Positions 29,874-38,985 of a DNA stretch of 64,000 bases are shown here, in pieces. Below the pieces are notes generated by a model. That model saw only the letters and a program-made list of their open reading frames with translations. It did not search any database and was not told where the DNA came from. Origin of the DNA: JBFXAF01 sp050184585 (GTDB taxonomy: Bacteria; Pseudomonadota; Alphaproteobacteria; Rhizobiales; Rhizobiaceae); the NCBI GenBank assembly GCA_050184585.1, contig JBFXAF010000003.1, forward strand, positions 489,869 through 553,868, given 5' to 3'. A program made the translations under genes and the position numbers. Each line of letters begins with the position of its first letter. Positions within the stretch are counted from its first letter, which is position 1.

Positions 29874-31402
29874 TCGGCCGCCTCCTTGCGCTCGATGCCC
29901 GCCATCAGCAGTCCGAGTTCGCCTTCGGTCGCGTCCGGGCCGCGCTCGCCGACGATGCGCCCGTCGAACATGACGAGGATGCGGTCCGACAGCGAGCGGA
30001 TCTCGTCGAGTTCGACCGAGACGAGCAGCACTGCCTTGCCCTGGTCTCGCATGGAGATCAGCCTCTTGTGGATGAACTCGATGGCGCCGACGTCGACCCC
30101 GCGCGTCGGCTGGCCGACGATCAACACGCCCGGGTCCTGTTCCATTTCCCGCGCCAGCACGATCTTCTGCTGGTTGCCGCCGGAGAAGTTCGCGGTCCTG
30201 AGGCGCGGATTCGCCGGGCGGATATCGTACTTTTCGATCTTCTCGCTGGCGTCGGCGATGATGGCGTCGACATTGAGAAACGGCCCTTTGAGATAGGCGG
30301 GCTGGTCATGGTAGCCCAGGATCGAGTTCTCGTTTTCCTCGAAGGGCAGGACGAGGCCCACATGATGCCGGTCTTCCGGCACATGCGCCAGGCCGCGTTC
30401 CCTGAGTTCGGCGGGCTCTGCCGTCCCGGTCACCGCGATGGGCCGCCCGTCCATCGTCACCTTGCCCGATACCGCGCGGCGTATGCCTGAGATCGCCTCG
30501 AGCAGTTCCGACTGGCCGTTTCCGGCGACCCCGGCAATGCCGACGATCTCGCCGGCGCGGACGTCGAACGACACGTCCTTGATCATTTCGACGCCGCGCC
30601 CGTCCTTCACCGTCAGGTTCCTGACGGACAGCTTCACATCGCCGGGACGCGCCTGCCCCTTCTCGACGCGCAGGAGCACCCGGCGGCCAACCATGAGCTC
30701 GGCAAGTTCCTCCACCGTCGTGCGCTTGGTCTGCCGCGTCGCCACCATCTGGCCCTGCCGCATGACCGAGACGTTGTCGGTGATCGCCATGATCTCGCGC
30801 AGCTTGTGCGTGATGAGGACGACGGTCTTTCCCTCGTCCTTGAGCTGCTGGAGGATGCGGAACAGATGGTCCGCCTCGGCCGGCGTCAGCACGCCTGTCG
30901 GCTCGTCGAGGATGAGTATCTCGGCGCCGCGGTAGAGCGCCTTGAGGATTTCCACGCGCTGCTGGATGCCTACCGGCAGTTCTTCGATGATCGCGTCCGG
31001 ATCGACGTCCAGGCCGTAATCCTTCTCCAGCCGCGCTAGTTCGGAACGCGCCTTGGCGATCGACGACTTGAGCAGCGGCTCGCCCTCGGCGCCGAGGATG
31101 ATGTTCTCCAGCACCGAGAAGTTCTCGACCAGCATGAAGTGCTGGTGGACCATGCCGATGCCGGTCGCGATGGCGTCGTTCGGGGTGTGGATCGTGACCG
31201 GCTTGCCGTTGACTTTGATCTCGCCGGAATCGGCCTGGTAGAAGCCGTAGAGGATCGACATCAGCGTCGACTTTCCGGCGCCGTTCTCTCCGACGATTCC
31301 GTGGATGGTGCCGCGCGCGATCTCCAGATTGATGTCGCGATTGGCGTGCACGGCGCCGAAGGACTTGTTGATGCCGATCAGTTCGATGGCCGCTTCAGCC
31401 AT
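29870..31402 (-). CDS. Nucleoside ABC importer, double ATPase
   Basis: A 510-residue protein with two ABC ATPase domains like those of sugar and nucleoside importers. The N-terminal Walker A is GENGAGKST and the first Walker B region reads LILDEPTGVLTPAEA. The second half has a degenerate Walker A (GVAGNGQSE), normal for this family. It is the first gene of the importer-salvage run. Its 5' region (31403-31545) contains a TTTGATCAAA palindrome. The likely binding protein is at 35843. Confidence 0.91.
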   Translation of the reverse strand: MAEAAIELIGINKSFGAVHANRDINLEIARGTIHGIVGENGAGKSTLMSILYGFYQADSGEIKVNGKPVTIHTPNDAIATGIGMVHQHFMLVENFSVLENIILGAEGEPLLKSSIAKARSELARLEKDYGLDVDPDAIIEELPVGIQQRVEILKALYRGAEILILDEPTGVLTPAEADHLFRILQQLKDEGKTVVLITHKLREIMAITDNVSVMRQGQMVATRQTKRTTVEELAELMVGRRVLLRVEKGQARPGDVKLSVRNLTVKDGRGVEMIKDVSFDVRAGEIVGIAGVAGNGQSELLEAISGIRRAVSGKVTMDGRPIAVTGTAEPAELRERGLAHVPEDRHHVGLVLPFEENENSILGYHDQPAYLKGPFLNVDAIIADASEKIEKYDIRPANPRLRTANFSGGNQQKIVLAREMEQDPGVLIVGQPTRGVDVGAIEFIHKRLISMRDQGKAVLLVSVELDEIRSLSDRILVMFDGRIVGERGPDATEGELGLLMAGIERKEAAE

Positions 31403-31431
31403 GCACCGGTCCCGTCTCTGGATTTTTATCG

Positions 31432-31441
31432 TTTGATCAAA
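31432..31441. promoter_or_regulatory. TTTGATCAAA palindrome upstream of the nucleoside ABC operon
   Basis: A 10-bp perfect palindrome about 30 bp upstream of the ATPase start codon, next to an AT-rich GATAAAAAT stretch on the minus strand that could be part of a promoter. It could be an operator; no regulator gene adjoins it. Confidence 0.35.
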
Positions 31442-31545
31442 GCGGTAACATGCCGCCCCGGCCCTGCCAATCGTCCCCGCAGGAGGGCACTCTCGACAAA
31501 TCAGCCCCTGCTTGTCAATTTCGCAAGCTATCGTCGGAGGTCGCG

Positions 31546-31755
31546 ATGACCACGCCCATCTACCGGGTGACCGCGCTGGAGATCCGCGCCGCCGAGCAGG
31601 AGCGGACGATCGAGGAGCTGTCCGGCCAGATCGCCGAGCAGTGGACGGTCATCGACCGATTGCAGAAGACGCTCGATGTTCTTGCCCGGCGCTTCGTCGC
31701 GCTGGAGGAGCAGGCGGCTCCGGGACACGAAGTCACGAAGCCGCCGCACTGGTGA
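31546..31755 (+). CDS. slyX: SlyX family protein
   Basis: A 69-residue coiled-coil protein with heptad-like EIRAAEQERTIEELSGQIAE and the conserved C-terminal KPPHW that marks SlyX. Its function is unknown. The ATG at 31546 is chosen because GGAGGTCGCG precedes it; the longer upstream frame lacks homology. It is divergent from the nucleoside ABC operon and convergent with the DUF4394 gene. Confidence 0.85.
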   Translation: MTTPIYRVTALEIRAAEQERTIEELSGQIAEQWTVIDRLQKTLDVLARRFVALEEQAAPGHEVTKPPHW

Positions 31756-31778
31756 AGGCGGCGGGCGGACCGCCGCCT
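31756..31778. terminator. Hairpin between convergent slyX and DUF4394 genes
   Basis: An 8-bp GC stem AGGCGGCG/CGCCGCCT with a 7-nt loop fills most of the 29-bp gap between two converging stops. No T-tract follows, so it is a weak terminator call. Confidence 0.45.
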
Positions 31779-31784
31779 CGAAGC

Positions 31785-32570
31785 TTACATCGCCGGAAGC
31801 ACGGCCAGATCGCGAAGGCCCGCCTCGCCGCCGGAGATGTCGGCGACCTTCTCGGCCGCGCCCGTTTCGATGTTGACCTTGTACGTGGCTCCGGCCGCGA
31901 CGAGCCAGGCGGTGTTGGCGCCGTCCGAAGTCGTCTGGACATCGAAGGCGAACATGTCGGCGCCGTCGATGCCGAGCTTGCCGATCGTCTTCAGCGTGCC
32001 GTCGTTCGGCTTGGTCTGCTGGAGAAAATTGCCGGCCGCGTCGATGTCGTACATCGCCGTCTTTTCCGGCTTGCCGAAGGAATTGATATAGGCGGTCGCC
32101 ACGACGTTCGGCTTGCCTTCCGCGCCCGGATCCCCGGCCTCGAAGTTGAGCGAACCGTCGACCGTCACCTCGCCCGTGTCGGGATGCGCCCGCAGGTTGG
32201 TGCCGTCGGAGCCCATCACCCGCAGGCGGTCGGCCATCGGGTTGAAGTCGACCATCGCCGACACGCCCTCCGGCAGCATGCTCGAAAGCTTGGCCCCGGC
32301 GGTCGCGGAGCCGGACCCGAGGTCGATGGTGACCAGCGTACCGTCACCGGCGACGCCATAGAGCTTGTTGTCGCCCGGACGCACGTCAATGCCGAGCAGG
32401 CGGTCGACCCCCGAGACATCGGCCGTCTTGCTGATCGCGCCCGTATCGGTATCGAGCCAGACGAGGGTCTTGTCGCCGACCAGGCCGACGGCGGGCGCGG
32501 CGAGTGCCGGGGCCGCGACACCTGCGGCGAGAGCTGTCAGCGAGGCGAGGATCGTGCGGTATGCGCGCAT
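31785..32570 (-). CDS. Secreted DUF4394 protein
   Basis: A 261-residue exported protein: Sec signal (ASLTALAAGVAAPALAAP) followed by a DUF4394 domain covering the rest, with the RLLGIDVRPGDNKLYGV and FNPMADRLRVMGSDG segments. The domain is predicted to form a beta-propeller-like periplasmic fold; the function is unknown. The ATG at 32570 has AAGGAG 6 nt upstream. It is divergent from the ECF sigma gene, a neighbourhood I associate with this family, so it may be a regulon member. Confidence 0.85.
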   Translation of the reverse strand: MRAYRTILASLTALAAGVAAPALAAPAVGLVGDKTLVWLDTDTGAISKTADVSGVDRLLGIDVRPGDNKLYGVAGDGTLVTIDLGSGSATAGAKLSSMLPEGVSAMVDFNPMADRLRVMGSDGTNLRAHPDTGEVTVDGSLNFEAGDPGAEGKPNVVATAYINSFGKPEKTAMYDIDAAGNFLQQTKPNDGTLKTIGKLGIDGADMFAFDVQTTSDGANTAWLVAAGATYKVNIETGAAEKVADISGGEAGLRDLAVLPAM

Positions 32571-32735
32571 GGGGGTCTCCTTCATTGCCGTTGGATGCCG
32601 CTCACCGCGGCCTGCAGACCCGGTACCCGCGGGAATCGGATCCGGATGCAGCAGGCGGAAAAAATTCTTCGGCTGCCTCCGTTTGCCGTGCTCGCGTGTA
32701 TAACGCTCGATGATGATTGGGACTGGACGCGGCAG

Positions 32736-33290
32736 ATGGACGGATCGCTAGGCGGCGTCGACAAGCCTGATGCGCTTCTGCGCAAGGTGGCGCGGGGCGA
32801 CCGCGAGGCGCTGGGCGCGCTGTTCGGCGCCGAGGCAGGAAGGCTGGTCGCCATAGCGCGGCGCATCGTCGGACGCGCCGACCTTGCCGAGGAGGTCGTG
32901 CAGGAGGCGTTCGTATCGATCTGGCGCGCCGCCCCGCGTTTCGATCCTCGCGTCGGGTCGGCACGCACCTGGATGGCGACCATCGTCCGCAACCGTGCGC
33001 GCAACCTCCTCAGGGACGGGGCGCGACTCGACTATGTCGACGAGAACGAGCTGTCCGGCTTTCGCGAACGTGCCGGGGCGTCCGACGCGGCCTATGCCGC
33101 GCTTCCCGACTCCGAGGCGCTGAAGGCGTGTCTTGAGCAGCTTGAGCCGCTGAGGCGCAGGTCCATTCTGCTCGCCTATGTGGCAGGCTTCACCCACGGC
33201 GAGATCGCGGCGGAGCTGAAGGCTCCGATCGGCACCGTCAAGGCCTGGATCAGGCGGGGCGTCGCCGCTCTGCAGGAGTGCCTCTCATGA
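32736..33290 (+). CDS. ECF RNA polymerase sigma factor
   Basis: A 184-residue sigma-70 family ECF factor. Region 2 covers about residues 25-95 with AEEVVQEAFVSIWRAAPRFD, and region 4 covers about 125-180 with FTHGEIAAELKAPIGTVKAW. The start is uncertain: 32736 gives the normal N-terminus, while an ATG at 32646 in the same frame adds 30 residues. The gene overlaps the anti-sigma factor gene by 4 bp (ATGA), the usual sigma/anti-sigma pairing. Confidence 0.92.
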   Translation: MDGSLGGVDKPDALLRKVARGDREALGALFGAEAGRLVAIARRIVGRADLAEEVVQEAFVSIWRAAPRFDPRVGSARTWMATIVRNRARNLLRDGARLDYVDENELSGFRERAGASDAAYAALPDSEALKACLEQLEPLRRRSILLAYVAGFTHGEIAAELKAPIGTVKAWIRRGVAALQECLS

Positions 33291-34027
33291 GCGACGAGGA
33301 CGACCGCCTGGAGCGCGCCGGCAGCTATGTGCTCGGCCTGTTGGATGGCGCCGAGCGCGAGCGCGCGGAACGGGACCTTGAAGCGGACCCGGCGTTTCGC
33401 GAGGCCGTCACGCGGCTTGCGGAGAAGATGCACCCGCTCGACCGGTACGCCCCCGAGGAGCCGGTGTCTCCTGGCGCCTGGGATGCCATCGCCGCGCGCA
33501 TCGCCGACACCCCGCAATTGCCGTCCGGAGAACCGTTCATCGGCTTGGCTTCCGGCGCACGGCCGGCCCGGCCGAAGGCATCCCCGTCCGCTGCCGCCTG
33601 GCGTGGCATGGCGATGGCCGCGAGTCTGCTGGCAGCGGTCGGCCTCGGCTACGTCGCGGGCCTTGTCACGCGGCCGGACGAGAAGCCGGTGGTCATCGTC
33701 GTTCTGAACACGTCCGAGGAGGTCCCGGGCGCGATCTTCGAGGCCTTCGCCGACAACACCGTCCGCATCGTGCCGCTGGTCGATTTCCAGGTGCCGGCCG
33801 ACCGGACCCTGCAGGCCTGGACGCTCTACGATCCGGCGGTCGGCCCGGTATCGCTCGGCACCTTCCCGCGCGCGGAAGAAATCCGGCTTCACCGCGACGG
33901 ACTGCCGGTGCCTGCGCCCGACCAGCTCTACGAGATAACGCTCGAACCATCGCCCGGCTCGCCCACGGGCAAGCCGACCGGGCCGATTCTCGTCAAGGGC
34001 TTCGCGAAGCGGCCGGCCGGGACCTGA
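33287..34027 (+). CDS. Anti-sigma factor (RskA-like, membrane-spanning)
   Basis: A 246-residue protein with a cytoplasmic N-terminal anti-sigma domain (RAGSYVLGLLDGAERERAER, about residues 5-80), one membrane helix near 108-128 (MAMAASLLAAVGLGYVAGLV) and a periplasmic RskA-like C-terminal domain with VPADRTLQAWTLYD. It should sequester the ECF factor encoded just upstream until a periplasmic signal releases it. A shorter paralogue follows. Confidence 0.9.
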   Translation: MSDEDDRLERAGSYVLGLLDGAERERAERDLEADPAFREAVTRLAEKMHPLDRYAPEEPVSPGAWDAIAARIADTPQLPSGEPFIGLASGARPARPKASPSAAAWRGMAMAASLLAAVGLGYVAGLVTRPDEKPVVIVVLNTSEEVPGAIFEAFADNTVRIVPLVDFQVPADRTLQAWTLYDPAVGPVSLGTFPRAEEIRLHRDGLPVPAPDQLYEITLEPSPGSPTGKPTGPILVKGFAKRPAGT

Positions 34028-34100
34028 GCGTGCGAATTCGGTGGCGCGGGCCGGCGACTCCCGGATAGAAGGCGTCGAGACCGCGCCTCTGGTGAACGCC

Positions 34101-34499
34101 ATGGATCTGGAAGTCGACAGGCTGGTGCGCGCCGGCAACTACGTGGCCGGTATCCTCGACGATGCCGAGCGCGAGCGCGCGGAGCGCGACATGGAGACCG
34201 ATCCCGCCTTCCGCGATGCGGTCGTGGCCGTCGCCGAGCGCATGCACCTGTTCGATCTGCCGCAGCCGCCGGGCGAGGAACGCTGGCGCGATGTGTCCGC
34301 GCGCATTTCCGCGCTGCCGCAGATGCGGAACGCACCCTCGCCCGCGCCGGAGCGGCCCGTGCGCCGCGTCATCGACAGGACGAAGCGCCCGGTCGGTCGC
34401 AGCCTGAACGAGACCGGCGACAACCGCGCGACCCCCATCGCGATCGGCCTTGCCGCCGCCTTCGCGCTCGGCATCCTCGTTGGGAAGTGGTGGCTGTGA
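34101..34499 (+). CDS. Truncated anti-sigma paralogue without periplasmic domain
   Basis: A 132-residue protein whose first 75 residues repeat the N-terminal domain of the preceding anti-sigma factor: RAGNYVAGILDDAERERAER here against RAGSYVLGLLDGAERERAER there, followed by matching DPAFRDAV/DPAFREAV. Instead of the RskA sensor it ends in a single C-terminal membrane helix (AIGLAAAFALGILVGKWW). It probably arose by partial duplication. A GTG at 34041 would add 20 residues without homology, so the ATG at 34101 is preferred. Confidence 0.8.
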   Translation: MDLEVDRLVRAGNYVAGILDDAERERAERDMETDPAFRDAVVAVAERMHLFDLPQPPGEERWRDVSARISALPQMRNAPSPAPERPVRRVIDRTKRPVGRSLNETGDNRATPIAIGLAAAFALGILVGKWWL

Positions 34500-34502
34500 G
34501 CC

Positions 34503-35675
34503 TCAACCCCCGATCTTGCGCGCCAGCAGTGGCGTGATGGCCAGCGTCGCGGCGAGCGCGAACAGCGTCGTGAAGGCGGCGAAGCCCGGCCAGCCGTAGC
34601 GCTCGATCACCCATCCGGCGAGCGGCGGGCCGATGACGGTGCCGATCCCGCCGGCCTGGGCGACCATTCCGATCGCCACGGCGACGGAGCCGCCGCGCGG
34701 CGTCACCAGCGGGATCGCCGCGTAGAGCGCGGAGCCGGTCACGCCGCCGAGGATCGCCACCGCGACGGCAGCGGCTGTCATGGCTCCCGGTCCCGCGTCC
34801 CCGAAAGCGGGCCATGCGAGGAGCGCCGTTCCGACCAGCCCGACCGCGCCGAGCCCCGCCGCGAACCGCGCGTCGCGACCCTTCACCAGCGCGCTGGCGA
34901 CGACGTTGCCGACTGGCACCGTCAGCGCAACGGCGCCGGCCGACATGAGCATCACGGTGCCCGCGCCCGCCACATAGGTCGGCATGAACGAGAAGAAGGA
35001 GACCGTCATCACCACCCAGAGCCCGAAGCTCGCGGCGATCGACAGAACGGGCAAGGTGAACGCGCCTTGCAGGCTCCCTCCTGCTTCGGCAGCCTGCGCC
35101 CGGTGGTCCACGTCCGGCACGCGCGCCATGAGGAGGACGCCGATTGTCGCCGCGATCGCATAGGCGAGCGCGAGGACAAACAGATAGGACGCGGGCCCAG
35201 GCTCCGGCAGCATGACCCCGGCCAGCAGGTCGGAAACCCCGAAGCCCACCGGCACGAAGCAGCTCCAGATGGCGAGCACGGTCGCACGCCATGCAGGCGT
35301 CGAGATCGCTGCCATCACCGCCGGCAGCGCGATAACCAGGATGACGTAGCCCAGCCCCTCGACCAGCCGCGCCGCGAGAATCGCCGAGGGCGATTCGAGG
35401 AAGGCGAGCGCGAGTCCTCCCGCCGCGAGCGCCAGCGATCCGGCGAGCACCGTGCGGCGTGGCCCGATGCGCTCGATCGCCACGCCGGCAGGCAGCGCGG
35501 CCAGTGCAACGAAGAGGCCGATCATGGCGGTGAGCCAGCCCGACAGCACCAGCGAGAAGCCTCGCTCGGTGCGGTACCATTCGACCAGCGGCGCGATCTT
35601 GCCGAGCTCCGCGCCGGCGAGGATGCCGGTGATCAGCAGCATGATGACGGCGGGCAGGCGGAGGCTTGGTGTCAT
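34503..35675 (-). CDS. MFS transporter (CynX/NimT-like)
   Basis: A 390-residue major facilitator with about twelve hydrophobic segments and the cytoplasmic loop between helices 2 and 3 containing PAGVAIERIGPRRTVL. The substrate is not evident. It is convergent with the truncated anti-sigma gene (3 bp between stops). Its 5' end faces the BMP binding-protein gene terminator. Confidence 0.85.
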   Translation of the reverse strand: MTPSLRLPAVIMLLITGILAGAELGKIAPLVEWYRTERGFSLVLSGWLTAMIGLFVALAALPAGVAIERIGPRRTVLAGSLALAAGGLALAFLESPSAILAARLVEGLGYVILVIALPAVMAAISTPAWRATVLAIWSCFVPVGFGVSDLLAGVMLPEPGPASYLFVLALAYAIAATIGVLLMARVPDVDHRAQAAEAGGSLQGAFTLPVLSIAASFGLWVVMTVSFFSFMPTYVAGAGTVMLMSAGAVALTVPVGNVVASALVKGRDARFAAGLGAVGLVGTALLAWPAFGDAGPGAMTAAAVAVAILGGVTGSALYAAIPLVTPRGGSVAVAIGMVAQAGGIGTVIGPPLAGWVIERYGWPGFAAFTTLFALAATLAITPLLARKIGG

Positions 35676-35788
35676 GCGGGGTTCAATTCCGGTTCAGGCA
35701 GTTTCCGTTGGCAGGAACCTGTCGCGGCCCTGTATCCGGCCCGTGTCGCCGCCCGTTCGCTGGTCGGCCCGACCTGTTCGCGCTAGGT

Positions 35789-35820
35789 CAAAAAGAAACC
35801 GCCGGCGCGAGGCCGGCGGT
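35789..35820 (-). terminator. Intrinsic terminator after the BMP gene
   Basis: On the minus strand a 9-bp stem ACCGCCGGC/GCCGGCGGT is followed by a TTCTTTTT tract, starting 22 bp past the BMP-family stop codon. Confidence 0.85.
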
Positions 35821-35842
35821 TCGCGTTCGATTGAAACGAAGG

Positions 35843-36832
35843 TCAGTACGGGCAGGCGTCGTCGGACCGATAGTCGTGGACGACGAGTGTGCCAGCGATG
35901 ATCTCCGCCTTGGCCTTCTCGACGGCCGCCAGCATTTCCGGCGTCACCAGATCCTTGTTATTGTCGTCCATCGCGTAGCCGACACCGTCCTCCTTCACGC
36001 CGAGATTGTTGATGCCGAAGGAGAACGAGTCGTTCTTCGCATCCTCGAAGGCGCTGTAGACGGCCACGTCGACACGCTTCAGCATCGAAGTCAGGACCTT
36101 GCCCGGCTGCAGGTGGTTCTGGTTGGAATCGACGCCGATGCCGAGCTTGCCGGCGTCAGCCGCCGCCTGGAGCACGCCCACGCCGGTGCCGCCGGCCGCG
36201 GCGTAGATGACGTCCGCGCCCTGGTCGATCTGCGACTTGGCGATCTCGCCGCCCTTCGTCGGATCGTTCCAGGCGGCCGGCGTGTCGCCGGTCATGTTCT
36301 GGATCACGTCCGTTGCGCCGGCCGCCTTGGCCCCGCCGACATAGCCGCATCCAAATGCGCGGATGAGCGGAATATCCATGCCACCGACGAAGCCCACTTT
36401 CTTGGAGGTTGACGCCATGCCCGCCATGATGCCGACGAGGTAAGAGCCTTCCTGCTCCTTGTAGATGACCGATCGAACGTTCGGCTTGTCGACGACCATG
36501 TCGATGATGACGAACTTGGTGTCGGGGAACTCGGGTGCGATTTTCTCGAGCGGCGTCGCCCAGTTGAAGCCGGGCATGACGATCGGGTTGTTGCCGTCCT
36601 CGGCGAACTTGCGCAGCGCCTGCTCGCGCTGGGCGTCGTTCTGGATTTCGAAGTCACGATACTCAATGCCGGTATCAGTCTTGAACTTCTCGGCGCCGTT
36701 ATAGGCCGATTCGTTGAACGACTTGTCGAACTTGCCGCCGAGATCGTAGAGAATCGCGGGCTTAATGTCGGCCGCGAGCGCCGAGCCGGCCATCGCGGTT
36801 GCGGCCAGGAGGCCGAGAGCGAAACGCTTCAT
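35843..36832 (-). CDS. BMP-family nucleoside-binding protein
   Basis: A 329-residue exported binding protein of the BMP/Med/PnrA family: Sec signal (LGLLAATAMAGSALAA), then GGKFDKSFNESAYNGAEKF, the recognisable start of the mature domain. These proteins bind purine or pyrimidine nucleosides for ABC import. The ATG at 36832 begins the signal peptide. It is on the same strand as the permease-ATPase genes at 27754-31402 but is separated from them by five unrelated genes and its own terminator. Confidence 0.9.
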   Translation of the reverse strand: MKRFALGLLAATAMAGSALAADIKPAILYDLGGKFDKSFNESAYNGAEKFKTDTGIEYRDFEIQNDAQREQALRKFAEDGNNPIVMPGFNWATPLEKIAPEFPDTKFVIIDMVVDKPNVRSVIYKEQEGSYLVGIMAGMASTSKKVGFVGGMDIPLIRAFGCGYVGGAKAAGATDVIQNMTGDTPAAWNDPTKGGEIAKSQIDQGADVIYAAAGGTGVGVLQAAADAGKLGIGVDSNQNHLQPGKVLTSMLKRVDVAVYSAFEDAKNDSFSFGINNLGVKEDGVGYAMDDNNKDLVTPEMLAAVEKAKAEIIAGTLVVHDYRSDDACPY

Positions 36833-37104
36833 GTGATCCACACCCTGTCGGTTGCTTCGTTGGATGCTGCGCCGGTCGTCCACTGGTCAGGTCGCTCCGG
36901 CGCGCGGCAGGAGTCCTATCCTCCCGCTCGGCGCTCACTCTTGCATGCCGGCCAGCAAATTTCACGCGGAATTTTGACCTTTTGGAAAAGGCGATGCCCG
37001 CGTCGGAGGGGCCCGCGCTGCCGGCGTGTCGCGCCGCCTTTTTCGTCGCGCATCGATCTGAAAGTCCACCGCCGCGCGCCCATGACCGGCGGCGGTGTTT
37101 TCAT

Positions 37105-38007
37105 TCAGGGCACGATCAGCGTGCCAGCGCCATGCTGGGTGAACAGTTCGAGCAGCACCGCGTGGGGGGTCTTGCCGTTGAGGATGACGACACCCTCGAC
37201 GCCCCGCTCGATCGCTTGGATGCAGGTCTCGACCTTGGGGATCATGCCGCCGGAGATGGTGCCGTCCCGGATCAGCGCCGTGGCCTCGGCGACCGTCAGT
37301 TCGTCGATCAGTTTCCTGTTCCTGTCGAGCACGCCCGGCACATCGGTCAGGAACAGCAGGCGTGTGGCGCTGAGCGCGCCAGCTATGGCGCCGGCGAAGG
37401 TGTCGGCGTTGATGTTGTAGGTATGGCCGTCGCGACCGGGAGCAACGGGAGCGATCACGGGGATCATTTCCGAGCGCGCCAGAAGGTCGAGCAGCGTGCG
37501 GTCCACCTCGACCGGCTCGCCGACGAAGCCGAGGTCGAGCACCCGCTCGATGTTGGAATCCGGATCGGTGACGGTCTTCTTCGCCTTCTCGGCGAACACC
37601 ATGTTGCCGTCCTTGCCGCAAAGCCCGATCGCCCATTCGCCCTCGGCGTTGATGAGCGCCACGATCTCCTTGTTGATCGAGCCGGCGAGAACCATCTCGA
37701 CGATCTCCACCGTCTTCTGGTCGGTGACGCGCAGGCCCCCCTCGAAGCGCGACTCGATGCCCATCTTGGTCAGCATCGCGCCGATCTGCGGCCCGCCGCC
37801 ATGCACGACGATCGGGTTGACGCCAGACTGCTTGAGCAGGGCGATGTCGCGGGCGAAGGCGCGGCCGAGTTCGATGTCGCCCATGGCGTGGCCGCCGTAC
37901 TTCACCACCACCGTCTTGTTCTCGTAGCGCTGCATGTAGGGCAGCGCCCGCGACAGCAGCGCGGCCTGCATCTCGGCGGTCGCGGCGGACTCCGTCGTCG
38001 TGTTCAT
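37105..38007 (-). CDS. argB: Acetylglutamate kinase
   Basis: A 300-residue amino-acid kinase for the second step of arginine synthesis. Characteristic segments are VVKYGGHAM (ATP site), VVHGGGPQI and the GMIPKVETC catalytic strand; the N-terminal helix for hexamer formation is present. Intact length and normal start (ATG at 38007). The gene stands alone here. Confidence 0.95.
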   Translation of the reverse strand: MNTTTESAATAEMQAALLSRALPYMQRYENKTVVVKYGGHAMGDIELGRAFARDIALLKQSGVNPIVVHGGGPQIGAMLTKMGIESRFEGGLRVTDQKTVEIVEMVLAGSINKEIVALINAEGEWAIGLCGKDGNMVFAEKAKKTVTDPDSNIERVLDLGFVGEPVEVDRTLLDLLARSEMIPVIAPVAPGRDGHTYNINADTFAGAIAGALSATRLLFLTDVPGVLDRNRKLIDELTVAEATALIRDGTISGGMIPKVETCIQAIERGVEGVVILNGKTPHAVLLELFTQHGAGTLIVP

Positions 38008-38080
38008 GGCGTATCCCCGGAAGCTGGCTGCGGGCTCTTAGCGGGAAAGCGCCGGGCCGGCAATCGTTCCGCCAGAGACC

Positions 38081-38110
38081 AAAAAGCCGGGCTTTTGAGC
38101 CCGGCTCTTT
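38081..38110 (-). terminator. Intrinsic terminator after the L,D-transpeptidase gene
   Basis: A 9-bp stem AGCCGGGCT/AGCCCGGCT with a TTTG loop and A/T flanks, 38 bp past the transpeptidase stop on the minus strand. Confidence 0.8.
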
Positions 38111-38147
38111 GTTCAGTCGACCGTACGTTGCCTGGACGGTTCGCGAC

Positions 38148-38771
38148 TTATCTGACGATGACCTTGGCGCCGACGGCGACGCGGTCATAAAGATCGATGA
38201 CATCCTGGTTGATCAGGCGGATGCAGCCCGACGACATGGCCTTGCCGATCGAGGACCATTCGGGCGTGCCGTGCAGGCGGTAACCGGAATCGCCGCCCTT
38301 GTTGTAGAGGTACATGGCGCGCGCGCCGAGCGGGTTCATGAGCCCGGGCGGCTGGCCGCCGGCCCACTTCTTGAGTTCGGGCTGGCGCCTGATCATCGCC
38401 GGTGGCGGGGTCCACACAGGCCATTTGCGCTTCAGCGCGACGCGGGCCGTGCCGGACCATCCGAAGCCCTCGCGCCCGACGCCGATGCCGTAACGCACGG
38501 CGCGGTTTTCCTTCATGACGTAGTAGAGGTGCTTCGCCTTCGTATCGACGATCACCGTGCCGGGCTTCTCCTTGGACTCGTAGCGCACCATCTGGCGATG
38601 GAACTTGCGATCCACCTTGTAGATCGGGATCGTGGGGAGATTGTAGCCGCTGTCCTTCTTCGCCCCGTAATCCGAGGAGAACATCTGGATCGAGCCGTCG
38701 CCCGTGCAGCCCGCCAGTCCCGTGGCAAGGGCCACCATCGCGGCGATGAGTAGAGAACGTGTCCGCATCAT
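38148..38771 (-). CDS. L,D-transpeptidase (YkuD), lipoprotein
   Basis: A 207-residue YkuD-type L,D-transpeptidase. A lipobox LAGC places Cys22 as the lipidation site; the catalytic core is HGTPEW (H168) and SSGCIRLINQD with C183 and R185. Enzymes of this class make 3-3 peptidoglycan crosslinks or attach outer-membrane proteins to murein. The protein is short and has no peptidoglycan-binding domain. Two adjacent ATG codons can serve as start. Confidence 0.92.
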   Translation of the reverse strand: MMRTRSLLIAAMVALATGLAGCTGDGSIQMFSSDYGAKKDSGYNLPTIPIYKVDRKFHRQMVRYESKEKPGTVIVDTKAKHLYYVMKENRAVRYGIGVGREGFGWSGTARVALKRKWPVWTPPPAMIRRQPELKKWAGGQPPGLMNPLGARAMYLYNKGGDSGYRLHGTPEWSSIGKAMSSGCIRLINQDVIDLYDRVAVGAKVIVR

Positions 38772-38985
38772 TCCATCCGAACGAACCGACCATGACTCGA
38801 AACGCGCCCGATTCGGGCCGCATTTTCGTCGGCATTGTTAGTGCGCGCGTTTCACCCTTGCCAAGCGTTCTTGTCGCTGCGGAAGCCGCGCGCCATCGGT
38901 TCGTCCCGCGCCTATGGCATTTTCGCAACAGCTGTCACGAGAATGTGACGCCGAGGGCTGAAGACGTTAACGAAAGGGCAATGCG

